64,000 nt of DNA from Klebsormidium nitens. Its lineage: Eukaryota > Streptophyta > Klebsormidiophyceae > Klebsormidiales > Klebsormidiaceae. The notes under the pieces were generated by a model. It was not told the DNA's origin and ran no database searches. It worked only from the letters and a program-made list of their open reading frames with translations. The DNA is taken from positions 1 through 64,000 of the forward strand of contig DF236964.1 of assembly GCA_000708835.1 (NCBI GenBank). Direction: 5' to 3'. This document shows, piece after piece, positions 24,601-35,462 of the stretch. Made by a program: the position numbers and the translations under genes. How positions within the stretch are numbered: the stretch's first letter is position 1; the number at the start of each line of letters is the position of its first letter.

Positions 24601-27600
24601 CAAGATGACGTTGCCCGACGTGGCAAAGTGGTCGCACCCCTTGACCTGATCCATCGGCTGACGCAAGACGACGTCAGGGGCGGTAGGATCTTGAGGGGGG
24701 TCCGCCATAAAGTACTCCCAGCGGGGGATGCCGGACTTCAGCTGTGGCTCCCCCCCAACATTCAGGATGCGCACCTGAATTTAGATCAAAGATTTGTTAG
24801 GACCTGGTAACCAGGAATTCCTTGTTTAAAAGGGAATTTTCAACAAAGAATCTCTTCCTTAACCCTAGACTTGACAAGTGAAAGCCATGTTGTTTGATCT
24901 GCACAATATAGTTTGTTTCCATCGATCGAGACAGTCCACTGTCACCACTCTAGAAGTGAATGAACACGCTTTCTTACACTCGTCATTTGCCGCCTCCAAA
25001 CAAGCATCGGATCCAGAGCTTGACGCGAAACACCGGTACCAAGAGGGTTTCGCTTGGTCAAAAAAACACTACCTCCCCAACCCCGACCATCACTTTGAGC
25101 GACAGAGTCAGCGGCGCTGCGATCTCTTGGCTTGTGGCCACAGTGGTCTCCCGCGACTTGCTGATACTGCGCGGCAAAGAGAGAGGAGACGCGTTCAATG
25201 GTGTCATGAGCTGACAGACTAGCTCTGATCATAGCGACCTCGGCTTCAATCCGCACAAACGGCCGCTGAACCGACACAATGACGCGCCAAAGATTCCTCC
25301 GCCGCGAACGGCGAATCGAAAGAAACGACGATTTTGTCCCCCAACCGAACTCTTGCCAAAGGAAGGCCCAGCAATCTATACAGTCTGCTTACCTCATCGT
25401 TTTCGGAAGGGGAAACGTCTTCCCCAGATTCAACCCCCTCGTTTGGCGCGTGGCCTTCGACTTCACGATGGTCACCAGCTGGGCCATCGTGATTGGCTTC
25501 ATGAGGAAGCCGTCCATCCCCGCGTCTAAACAGCCCTTTTTCGCCTGGTCCTCGAGCTGAGCGGTGACCTGTCGCACGAAGAATTAGAATTTTTGAAGTT
25601 TTGTTTCTATAAGAGTATATTTATTTATTCTGAATTTACTCGTATCTCTTAAATTGAGAACCCGGGCTGATAATGATAAGTGTTCCACCGCCGCATTGAA
25701 ACAGTTCTTCTTGGCCTCGTCCTCCAACCGCGCTGTTACCTGACAGCAAGAGGTTCCTAGTCCTGTTTTGCGATTCTCGCTCTTGGGTGACATAGTGGCT
25801 CAAACAATTACTTTGTGCGGAATCCCCTAGTGTTTCCTATCAGCCAATGCTTGCCCCAATCATCCAACTGCACTCTTATCAGTGGATTCATTGGATTCAA
25901 AGCAGCAGAAGCCCGCACACTCAGTCTTCCATGCGCTAGAAACTAGGTAAGGCTGAAATATCTCACCGCAGAGATGAACGTCGGGCGCGCCTGTGGGTCT
26001 TCCAGCTTCCGGATCTCCCGCGTCGCTTCGTACCCGTCCATGACCGGCATCAGCAAATCCATGAAAATCAGCGGAAAGTCGTTCTTCGAAAAAGCCTCCA
26101 CCGCTTCCTTCCCGTTGTTCGCGTGAACCACTTCGCACCCCAGTTTCGTGAGCATCTTGGACAGCACGACCCGGTTGAGAACGATGTCGTCTACTACCAG
26201 GACCTTCATCGCTTGGTCGGCTTTGTTGAGAGTGGACGCGGGGCGGAACGCACCGATCGTGCTGCTCATGTCTTCGTGGCTGCTGTGATCGGTGTCGCCG
26301 TAACCCCCAAGCTGTTACAGGACGGGTTAGGGCAAATTAGCTTCATTACGACGGTCATTCATGCTTATTCGAGAAGGAAAAGCTTCTTTAGAGACGCATG
26401 TACTTGTTTCACGTGTGACTGCTATTGTCTGCCGATCTCTTTGCAGCTGTTGTAAAACGGACAATTGTACGCATCCTGCGGATCGAAAGGACAAACGGAG
26501 GGAAGTGCAGAAACCCGTTTAGAATTTTTGCCGTGCCGGCGCTGCTTCATAACGCCTTAGCTGCCGCAACTGAAGATGCGGCGTTTATATTCAGAGCGTT
26601 AAGCTGTTTTCGTCTTTCTCTCTTCCTTTCAATCCCTTGTCTCCAACCTTTGCTAAGCTCTGGCCAGTTGAACTTGAACATCTGATCCTACTCCAAACAG
26701 TTGCTTGTAGTGTGTCGATCCAAAACGAACCCTGCCAGCTTTGAAAAAGTGTCTGCTTGGCGTATCAAGAGCTTTCCTTTCCTGCGTGACAAAACGCACA
26801 GGAAGCTCACCTGGGGAGTATAGGCGCCAAGCGTGGAAACCAGATCGAACCCGCACGCTGCCGCTCGCAAAGTACAGGCCTCCGGAGTCTGCACAAGGAT
26901 TCAAACAGGTGAGGTATAGTGTAAGTTTCTCGTTATGCCCTTCGAAACGCGGGTTTCATTCCGAGAATCTGTCAGCAGGCCCTTCTTTCAGATACTCCGA
27001 AGCAACTTTCCAAACCCTTCTGATAATTGCTGTGGAAAATGAGTGCGCTTCAAGGTGAATTCAGACCCGATTGGCAGACGCAAAAGCTAGCGGGTTGCTT
27101 GATGTAGGCTGTAGCTCATGAGCTCTGCACGTCAACACCGCAGGACAAAGTCTTGTGAGGCTGTATCACGTCTCTGGTGGACGAATACATGCATCTCGAG
27201 TACAGAAAAAAGTTATCAAATCACAGTAGGAACGGATTGACAGCATTTCTGCAGGAGGGAAGAGTCGGCGAGCAGAGCAAATGCAAAAGATCAGCAGACA
27301 TTGACAGGTCGGGTGTTCAGTCGTTCAGAGGACAGCGATATGCACGTGCGATGTTCGCATAGCGCTTACCTCCTTGGCAGCTCTGTTGACCGGGAATGCA
27401 ACTATCAGGGAGTCCCCTGCAAACTGCACAGACCAAGGTGACAGGGTTTTCGTGAGGAAGCCGAGCATGTGGGGTGATTAGATAGTGAGCCAAAGGCACA
27501 GCGATTGTAGCTCCAGCCGAGAAGTGAACTGTTTTCATCGCAAGTGAACGGCTGTCCACTTGCTAGTCTCGAAAACGGCTGAAACGCAAAACAGTGAAGC

Positions 27601-29442
27601 CTGCTAGTTGAGCTTACCATGATGTTATCGCCTCAATAGTGTCGATGGCCTTGTCAAAAGTACTTGTTCCTGCAACTTAAAATTTTCCAACGTATAGTTC
27701 TACCATAGGATTCTTAAACACTCTGGAACTTCTGGATCTTAGAGCTTGAATCTATCGCGTACATCCTTCAACCCTCACCTTGATGATGTCGCCGCCATAG
27801 TCAAAGACCATGTCAATGGCCTCGTTGAAGTAGTTGTTCATGCACACCGTCAGCTCCTCCACCAGCTCCGTGCCCCGCTTCGACGTCAGCGCGCGCTCCG
27901 TCAGCGGCGTGAAGCCGGTGACGTCAGCAATCATGATGGCGGCCATGAACGAGTTGACCGTTGCCCGGCTGCTGAACGCCTCTGTTTGAAGTGAGGGCAA
28001 TCCTTTAGTGCGGGCGCGTTTTCCGACTCTCTTCTTCTTATAGGTTTTCTGCGTCAATGGCATGCAAGCCGCCGGGCTTCCCTGAAGCTTATGGGGGCGT
28101 GCGGAAACGGGAATCGCAAGGTGGACGAATCCATTTGCAACTCACGAGCTCAGCCTGAGAACGCCAGCTGCGTTGGAAAGGTCATCAAGCATGTGTTCAA
28201 AGTCGCGCACTTGAACGCAGCCCGCTGGCACTTTGAGACTCGGCCTTCAACTGTACAACCGTGCTGTGATTTCAAGTCTTCTTAACAAGTGGACTCCTCT
28301 CGAAACGACGAGCTTGCAAGCGTGGGGCACAGGACTCTGTTCGAATCACTTACTGTCCTTCTCGATAGAAGAAGGACATCGGGGCAACGTTCGGCGTAAG
28401 TCATCTGAAAGAAGGTCGCCTGAATATATCTCATCTAAACAGTCCATGAAGCACTCATTGGTTTACTTGGAGTGCGCAGTCCTCTCACGGTCTCCCAATT
28501 GAAGAATTGGTTCATTTTGACCTTCCAGAAGGGAGACTCTGAACGCGTGCTTGCACGGCTTAGAAACACAATGGATTGATTGATAAGCCAGATATACCGC
28601 AAGCACTGAGCTGATCAGTCAGCCAACTTCGACAGATGCTTACCTGGCTCACTGGCAGCTGCCTGGAGCAGCAGCTTTGGGACGAATGACGAGAGCAACC
28701 GGAGCATGTCCCCCGGGTTTGCAAGCTGCTCTGTGTCAAGACCCGCCAACCGCCCGGTAGTCCCATCCGCCCATCCAGTCGACGAGGCGCTCGACCGTGA
28801 TTGACTTCGTTCCAGAATGCTGATCTGCGAGTCCCGAGACAACACCTTCTCCAATCCTACCGAGCTGCGGGAACCTGCTCTCTCTGCACCGCCTGCTGGT
28901 TCTACTGCTCTTGGCGCTGCTTCTGACGGACCAGTTGAGACCTCAAACACTTTGACGGCCGCAGCGCCTGGAGAGTCTAGGGCGGAGCTGTTCTGGCGCG
29001 AGAGTGCAGCGGACGGACCAGGGACTGATTGCGTCATCGACGATGTGCGCCGAGAGCCGTACTCAGACTCGCCACCGATTGATATGCTTTGGCTGAAGTC
29101 CGAATACCGGCTAGAGTCTGACGCTCCGTCTGACGTTCGTTTGGCTGGGAGCGGCTGGCCGTCGATATCTGGCGAGGAGCTTTGTGGAATGTTGATGAGA
29201 TCAATCTCCAGCACAGCTCCATTCAGAGCTGAGCTAAGTGCACGGCTATATTTATCTCCATCCCTAGATGCTGTCTGCGCACTCTCTGCTGCCTGTGTCT
29301 CTGCATAGGGGAAGATTTGGCCTTGCTTTGCACCCTTCAGTCCATCTTTGATCGCCGCCTCTGCTGGATTACCGCTGACTGGAAAGTAGTCATAATCCTC
29401 GCTGGCCTCTATATCCATCTTAGCGGACGCTTTTGGAGTCAT
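12634..29442 (-). CDS. soluble-type class III adenylyl cyclase with embedded receiver domain, ATPase and TPR tail
   Basis: Probably makes cAMP. Exons 5' to 3': 28644-29442 (ATG), 27779-27981, 27370-27423, 26811-26888, 25967-26311, 25393-25568, 25073-25166, 24469-24774, 23816-24095, 23069-23313, 22465-22580, 20665-22112, 19876-20046, 18789-19064, 18272-18463, 17704-17895, 16919-17329, 16235-16495, 15595-15847, 13815-14027, 13270-13522, 12634-12797. C1 has both metal aspartates: IMIADVTGFTPLTE (about D286) and DYGGDIIKFAGDSLIVAF (about D338). It is then interrupted by a receiver domain (379-552) and resumes at LTLSLKVMVGVGE. C2 lacks the first aspartate but keeps GVAGVTTGKLLCATVGG and EYTVYGDSINLSARLM. 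The tail has VGRKE, Walker A GQAGIGKSSL (about 1060), Walker B VLVVEDAHAMDEPSW and TPR-like helices. This matches the ADCY10 family layout. Phases match everywhere except 15595 to 14027, where at least one exon is missing. Confidence 0.85.
14713..14975. repeat. imperfect tandem duplication in cyclase intron
   Basis: Two copies of a roughly 125 bp block, both containing cgccgcatcgca, tacttatccg and gacctgcggttagaagg, lie with a period near 132 bp. The second copy has an internal expansion of gcgggttag around 14905-14936. They sit in the cyclase intron between the exons at 15595 and 14027, where an exon is probably missing from my model. Confidence 0.75.
18245..18266. repeat. (CG)11 dinucleotide run at a splice donor
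   Basis: Eleven CG units lie immediately next to the 5' splice site (gtgagc) of the cyclase exon 18272-18463, inside the intron. Alternating CG of this length can adopt Z-DNA and mutates by slippage. Confidence 0.9.
25393..26311 (-). other. receiver (REC) domain exons inside the cyclase gene
   Basis: Exon 25967-26311 encodes a linker, then the first part of a receiver domain: MKVLVVDD (acidic pair near 419-420) and LIFMDLLMP (phospho-acceptor near D463), ending PTFISA (switch Ser near 492). Exon 25393-25568 completes it with VTAQLEDQAKKGCLDAGMDG and FLMKPI (conserved Lys near 517). All receiver key residues are present. The preceding cyclase exon ends in phase 0 and this one opens in phase 0 after acceptor taacag. 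The second ends at the strong donor atgag|gtaagc in phase 2, and the next cyclase exon opens needing exactly one base. The apparent stop TAA after the second exon lies within the donor itself. Structurally, the insertion falls in the C1 loop before the LSLKVMVGVGE strand. Confidence 0.75.
25690..25739 (-). pseudogene. decayed upstream copy of the second receiver exon
   Basis: The segment after an acceptor cag at 25740-25742 reads VTARLEDEAKKNCFN. This matches the start of the real exon at 25568 (VTAQLEDQAKKGCLD) at most positions. It then loses similarity before the GMDGFLMKPI part, so it cannot complete a receiver domain. It lies 5' of the intact exon in the transcript. It could be a dead duplicate or, less likely, an alternative exon that would inactivate the domain. 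Confidence 0.75.
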
Positions 29443-31109
29443 GGTGGACCAATTCGGTGCGCCAAGTGCTTAATAGCTGCTGAGGGCTTATAAGCTGTGA
29501 GGTGCGTTTTAGTCCCCGTGTGCTCATCAGCCCCTGCCAATAAACCCCATGCCAGTATGTTTACCCTGCCCCTATGCTGTTCCATGTAGTTAGGATGTGT
29601 CAGCTATGATTGCAGGGTAATGTAAGATAAGCTTGATGGTCCAGAAGATCAATCAGCCTGCATCCCTCTTGTCCTTGCTTCTAAAGCAGGCACAGCGGAT
29701 GAAATCAGCGATCAGAACTACCCTGAAGAGTCTCCACTTCAAGTAAACTGTTATGGTCATCCCCTCAGCAAACTTGCATTGCTTGCATGATCAAGTACAC
29801 CCACCCAACTGATTCGATTGGTCGCAACTCCCTTCTACTAAACTAACTCTGCAGTCATCCTTCATGCAAACCTTTTCTCCGCTTCACTTTCCTCCTTGAT
29901 TGATCAGTTTCCTTAGCGTTGGCAAAATTCTCTGCGCTGATCTTCCGCCATAGCCTTCCACCATTCGCCTTCTCAGATATCTTTTGAAAGTTGCCTTCGA
30001 AGTATGGAACATGGAAAGAGGATGGGGGCGATCGCGCAGCTGAAACCACTTTGCAAGTACCCCAAATGCGCCACCTTTGCAAGTCACAAGCCTGATTTCG
30101 GCGATCCTGCATCGATCAGCAAATCGTACCGGACACCCATTGTTAATTGCGACACACTTGAGAGCATAATCATCACTATAGAGAAGCTCCGCAGTTGCAA
30201 CCACCATGCGACAACCTTCTTCATAAATTTCTCACATGTGAGCTGAGCTGCGGCTGACGTTTCAAATTCTTCTGACACCGCCAGCTAGCGGGGATGTCGG
30301 CGCCCTTGCGACGAGAGACCGCCATGTCAGAGTCACGTGGGCGTCGTGCAGAGAGCTCACAAACTAAGCTGGGCCTCTAGTTTCAACTGAAATGTACTCG
30401 GTTCATTGTATTTTGAATAGCCTAGCTCAGCTGCTGCAAACTGTGTTTCACTAACGAAACCGGCGAAAAACCCTAGGTAATCTACCTCACACGCCACTTT
30501 GCACTCTTAAACCACTTTAACCCAAGCATTCGACCCTTTGTTTTTTCCGGCCGCTCATGCTAGCATGATTGGTTGTTGAAGTGTACTGCCAGAAGGAGGT
30601 CCAGTGCGCACAATGCGGCGACAGCTTCGGTACTGACGGATGCAGGATCTGCTGCACGCAAGCGAAATGATGCACTGGCATATCTCCGAAACCGTATTAC
30701 GTTAAACGGCCAATGCGCGCGCAGATGTAACGGTGGAGCTTGCAACCGTACGATCCATTTCAGACATTACCTTGAGCCGTACGATGAGCAAGAAGACTCT
30801 CCAACTGTTGCTAGGCACGTTTCGCGAGGAAGCAGGCAGCTAGCCAGCAAATTGCAGCTCACGAACATTGCTGAGCTAGCAGGCCTAGCGCTGTAGTAGG
30901 CACCGAAACGAAGAGCTCAGCCGTGGGAAGCCTTGAGGTTCTCTGCCGATTCTGCTTGTCAAGTAGCTCCTTTCTTGAAGAGCAGCAACGGGTGGAGGCA
31001 CCAAATAGCTCCTCAAGGTAGTGGGCCTTGTGCTCTGCTCTGATGTTCTTCAGCTGGATTCCAGAGCTTCATCCTTCAGTAGCAGAGGCAAAGAACTCCA
31101 CGCCCCAAC
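29443..31109. other. divergent intergenic region
   Basis: This 1.67 kb stretch separates the start of the minus-strand cyclase from the start of the plus-strand methyltransferase, so it should hold both promoters. The cyclase start has a good context (caccATGact). An open frame of about 107 codons on the minus strand near 29884-30207 is rich in basic residues but has no motif I recognise. I do not call it a gene. Confidence 0.45.
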
Positions 31110-34100
31110 ATGATGAAGGGTGCGAGCAGCTCAAAGGGCTACAGCCCCACCCCCCTGAAGTTCATGTTCTCAGACTCCAAGTATGCACGCCAATCAAAAT
31201 ACTCGCTAGCTGGTACGTTTTTGCTGGGGATAGTCTGTGGATTCTTCATAAGCTGGCACAGATCTCCAGCTCTAGTCTCGGGTCCAGCTCAGATCGCTCT
31301 GGGGTCTTCCGTAGCGTCCAACATCAGGGTTCTAGACGATGAGCTCTTTCTGGGGCCCCAGGAAGGCGATCAGCGGCCGGCACGTTTGGCGAAGTGAGGG
31401 CTTTCTGCATCCGTATTTTGCAAGCAGGCGTTTTGCGGACATTTCAGGGAGAATTTGACAAATGCGAATGCAAGCAGAGTGAAGGAGTGCAGCTTCCTTG
31501 CTTCCAATGAGTGCAGCTCATAAGGCCGCTCGAATATGAATTCCGGTGAAATTAATAGCCGAAGGTAAGAAATGTCACAAATGGGCCTCAAACCAAAAGA
31601 AAGGCCATATAAGCAGGGCTGGAATTAGTCTCAATGTCTATTAGACAGCCATCTTTAAAGTCTCCCTACAAAATCCATGAAATGCCTGTCAAGAGGCCCC
31701 AGGTTTATAGAGGCCTGGGGCGATGCACTTGACAAACATTGCAATGAGCACCTTTCCTACTCAAGCTTCCGGCCTGCAGAACATGGTCAGTAGTTGTTGT
31801 TTAAAGGGTTGGATTAACCTGACACTGGTCCTCTTTACTTGTGAGCTGCGAACCTCAACACAGTCGAGACGTGTACCGCTCCGAAATATAGTTCACGCTT
31901 CCAGGTACGAGCTCAAAGCATCCGCGTACACCACCATTTGTGCACAAGAACAAAGATGCCTCTCCACCCAGAGTAAACCTCTGACGAGAAGTCGAAGTCC
32001 ACGCGAGCAATGATCCAACGCGCTTTTTGTTTCAGGTACGAGCTTAAAGTCCCCGACTACCAGCACGTGTACGACAAGTCGTGGCTCGACGGCGGCTACC
32101 CCAAGGCAAGCTGCTGGGGCTGCCGCTTCGCCGCTGACGTCATCGCCCGCATTCCCGCGCACACGATCCTCGACGCCGGGGCCGGGAACGGAGTGTTGCT
32201 GCGCCAGCTTCGCGCGCACGGGAAAAGCGCGTGGGGGATCGAACTGAGCCAAGCAGTGCTCGACGCTGACTGCCCGGATCTGCTGGAAAGCGGGATCGTC
32301 AAACAGGGCAGTTTGACGAACCTGCCGTACGAGGATAACCAGTTCGATCTGGTTTTCTCCGCGGACGTTTTGGAGCACATCCGGCCGTCCGAGGTGGACC
32401 GCGTTGTCCAGGAGCTGGTGCGAGTCAGCCGGCGCCACCTGTTCTTAAGTATCAGTCTCAAGGGACACACAAAGGTGCGTATTTTGTTGTCAGCATAAAA
32501 GTGCAGCTTTACTGGTGCATGCTAATGGCTCGAATCACATTCAGCGTTGATGTTGCCATCTGCAATCCAAAAGAACAACCTTCTTTTCATTCAAACTACT
32601 TAACTCTAAGCCCATGCTGACGACTTTCAAAGGTCGGGTCACTTCGCCAGGGGTGAATGGTTTTAGAAGTCAGTTTGAGTTACAATCAAGTGGCGACGTC
32701 GACAGCATGCCGATCTCAGAATTTTTGGGCTCGTCAAAAGTTCGCATCGATCAACGCTAACGCCACTCCTTATGCCAATCATTGCAAAACACGCAGTCCT
32801 CGCTCAACGAATCACTCGCCGTCAGACACCCACCTGCAGGCCACCAATCCCTCATTCGTCCCGAAAAGACTGGAGAAACGAATATTTGCCACATTGAAGG
32901 CTTGTCACCGGTCGAACTAGAGCCGTGCATATGCTTTCCAGGTGCGCGGCCGGTAGAAAAGCGGAGTAATCATCCATTCCGGTAATCACTCGCTACCCCA
33001 AAACCTCTTTCCAGGCCGAACTTCCCTTCTTCGCCAAAGACGACTGGATGAAACGAAACCTGCCAAAGTAAAGGCTTGTCGGCCGTTGAATGAAAGCCCG
33101 GCATATGCCTCACAGGTGCGCGCTGGCAGTAATGAGGAGGCCAACCGGCACACGATGCTGCGGCCACGTCACTGGTGGGAGGCCAAGTTCCGGGAGCACG
33201 GCGCGGTGCTGAACCGGGAACTAGTATGGGCGCTCCAGGAGAGAGACGGGCACTTCACCGATAAAGATGTGAGGGCCTCTGTTGTTCTTTTAAGTTGTGA
33301 CAATACTTTCTGGGCGGTACTGGTATGATCCTGCTAAGAAATGGATGGGATCTCAAGCGGAGACTTGTGTAGATAACGTCTCTTGACGGAGTAAAGTCAT
33401 AAATTGCAAGGAGAGCGACGGGCACTTTAGCGTTTGATAGGAAAGGATCCTCAAATTTAAGCGGAGAATGCCCTGTTGACGGCTGTACTTTGCTTTCGTC
33501 GCTACAGAAAGGGCGCTCGGTCTGGTGCTGCATGAGAATCGTATGGTGACCGACCTTACAGACCAATAAAATGAAGCTGGACGTCTCGTGGGATCGGAGA
33601 TGAAGGAACTAGGTGGCGTAGGTGTAGATTTACGTGATCTCAAACCTTATGTTCCCTAGAAAGGTCCTTGAAACATCATTCTTTTGAATGTCAATTAAAG
33701 GGACGACACTCTGACTTTCTGCGGTAACCCCTCCGAGCGAGCAAGGGGGAACTTTTGGCCATTTCCTTCGCTTCCAAAAGATTGAAATACCGTCATCTGC
33801 CGTTTAGTTTCTCGAGCCGAGGGGCAAAAAGAGGAACCACTTTCCGCTTCGTACGCTCCATTATCTACACAGTTGAATATTCTCAATTCGTCTCGCAAAA
33901 ACGGTTTCCGGTTCCGTTTGCAGATGAGGGACTGCCGGACGGAAGGCGTTGCGGACGACGGTGGGAACTACCGGGTGTGCGTTGTGGACAGTCCGTGGCT
34001 GGTGGGCAGCCGTGATCAGGTGAGCCAGCACTTTGACGCGGCGACACCAGCAGTGACGCGCATTGCATATGGTCGCCCTCCTTACAATCCTGGTAACACC

Positions 34101-34535
34101 CATTTGTCAGCGGAGTCGTGAAAAGACTCGTCAATCAAGAGGGCACATCCTCCTCCCTAGGCGCGCATCGCACGTTTGATTTGATTGCCGATCCTGCCAC
34201 ATAAGCTCGTTACAAATCTGACGCGACCTGTCTGTAATCTCGAGTTTTTTTAGACATCGTCTCTTTGACGAATTTTCAACGGCCCACCACGATCTAAGCA
34301 ACTGAACTCAAAGTTACGAGCGTTACGACTTGTGAAGAGGCCACAAGCAATTGCCGCCCCTCGATCAGGTGTTCGTGTGCGTTGCCGGAGAGCCCTAGAC
34401 GCTCAACTGAGTGCGAAGGAGTGACTCGAAATGCATGGTATCCCGTTGCAGGAGAATCTGCGCAAGGACCGGTGCATCACTCCGGACAACGGGGAACTCG
34501 AGCCCTGGTTCTTCGCCTTCCGGAAGCTCAGGTAG
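31110..34535 (+). CDS. membrane-anchored SAM-dependent methyltransferase
   Basis: Five exons: 31110-31393, 32036-32474, 33116-33268, 33924-34019 and 34452-34535 (stop TAG), all in agreeing phase, for 351 residues. Residues 31-49 (YSLAGTFLLGIVCGFFISW) form one membrane span after a basic N-terminus, giving a type II signal anchor. The catalytic domain would then face the Golgi or ER lumen. Motif I of class I methyltransferases is ILDAGAGNGVLLRQL (139-153), and FDLVFSADVLEHI is the later acidic motif. The third exon has HTMLRPRHWWEAKF, and the C-terminus ends EPWFFAFRKLR. The substrate is unknown. It stands alone on the plus strand between the cyclase and the urease array, convergent with ureD. 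Copies of intron-exon junction sequence lie upstream of exons 2 and 3. Confidence 0.8.
32833..33130. repeat. imperfect duplication of an intron-exon junction
   Basis: About 115 bp ending at the acceptor and first bases of methyltransferase exon 3 (33010-33130, with aaaggcttgtc, gcatatgcc and acaggtgcgcg) has a diverged copy 5' of it at 32833-32965 (gaaggcttgtc, gcatatgc and ccaggtgcgcg). The copy ends in frame-breaking sequence and is not used in my model. Confidence 0.7.
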
Positions 34536-35462
34536 CCAGACGAAGCGGTAATCGAACTTTGGAGGACTGTCAAACTGTGTTGGGATACATCTCAGTGCTT
34601 GGGCCCGGCGCGCGGGGATTGGAAAAATCAGAGCCGTCCAGGTGTGTAACATGTATCATTGCCAAGCTCGTTGGTTTTGTATCGTCCACCCGGTGTCTAG
34701 AGATTCCATGTTTTATGGTCACGATGATGCCGGTATGTATCGTTTTTAGAGCTAGTGCAGGTCAGATACTATTCCAAAGGTCTCAATGCTGTTCAAGCGC
34801 AGTGCTCGTACAGTCTATAACCTGAGGCACGATTTGAATCTATATCGCGATCGTTAATGCTGTGGTTTACATGCCTGCCGCCAACACCGCACGCGGTCAT
34901 TGTGCGATCTAGTTAGTGCCCGGCCGCCACCCTCCTCCCTAGCTGATTGCGCCATGCAGCTGAGTTATCGAGTTGATTGCATGAGTTGGGCGACGTACCA
35001 GCCGCCGTGCACTGCATCTGCAGAGACTGATGCCTTATATAAATAGATGTGAGGCCGGCACTGAATCCGTTTCGGCCACACGACGTAGCCTGAGTCTGAG
35101 TACTGGTGGTTCATGCAACTAAACCATTTGATCATTCAAATTGGTTGAGCCCTCTATCATTAGCTCAGCTTACTAAGATCGAAGCCCGGTTTGGGCGGCC
35201 TTGTTGATCTATGAGTGATTTGGAAATCCTATGGAAGCAGATATAGAAGAACTTAACTTGCTGAGCAAACCGAAGTACTTAAAAAGCGCGGTGTCCCGTC
35301 AGGCAGGCTTCAACGACTTGCTCATTAACTCCAGAACTAAGAAATATAATCCTTATTTATAACGTCAACCGATACGTGCACCCTATGACTGATTCACACA
35401 ACGTTATCGATAGAAACACAAATAATCGTTCCTCTATGCAAGATACCCTATGGCTATGGTTC
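34536..35462. other. convergent intergenic region
   Basis: Between the stop of the plus-strand methyltransferase and the stop of minus-strand ureD there is 0.9 kb without a supported exon. It should carry both 3' UTRs. I see no repeat or RNA gene in it. Confidence 0.5.

Noticed and set aside
25391-26269. A separate nested response-regulator gene with its own ATG at 26269 and stop TAA at 25391
   Set aside because: The open frame continues upstream of the ATG to a good acceptor at 26312-26314 in the phase required by the cyclase. The TAA is made only by the donor gtaagc, and the downstream cyclase exon needs exactly the phase this donor leaves. It is kept as the alternative to test.
29884-30207. 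A 107-codon minus-strand open frame
   Set aside because: No recognisable motif, splice partner or conserved pattern. The length is within chance for this base composition.
35160-35215. A tRNA-like tagctcag box
   Set aside because: No matching T-loop or cloverleaf could be formed around it.
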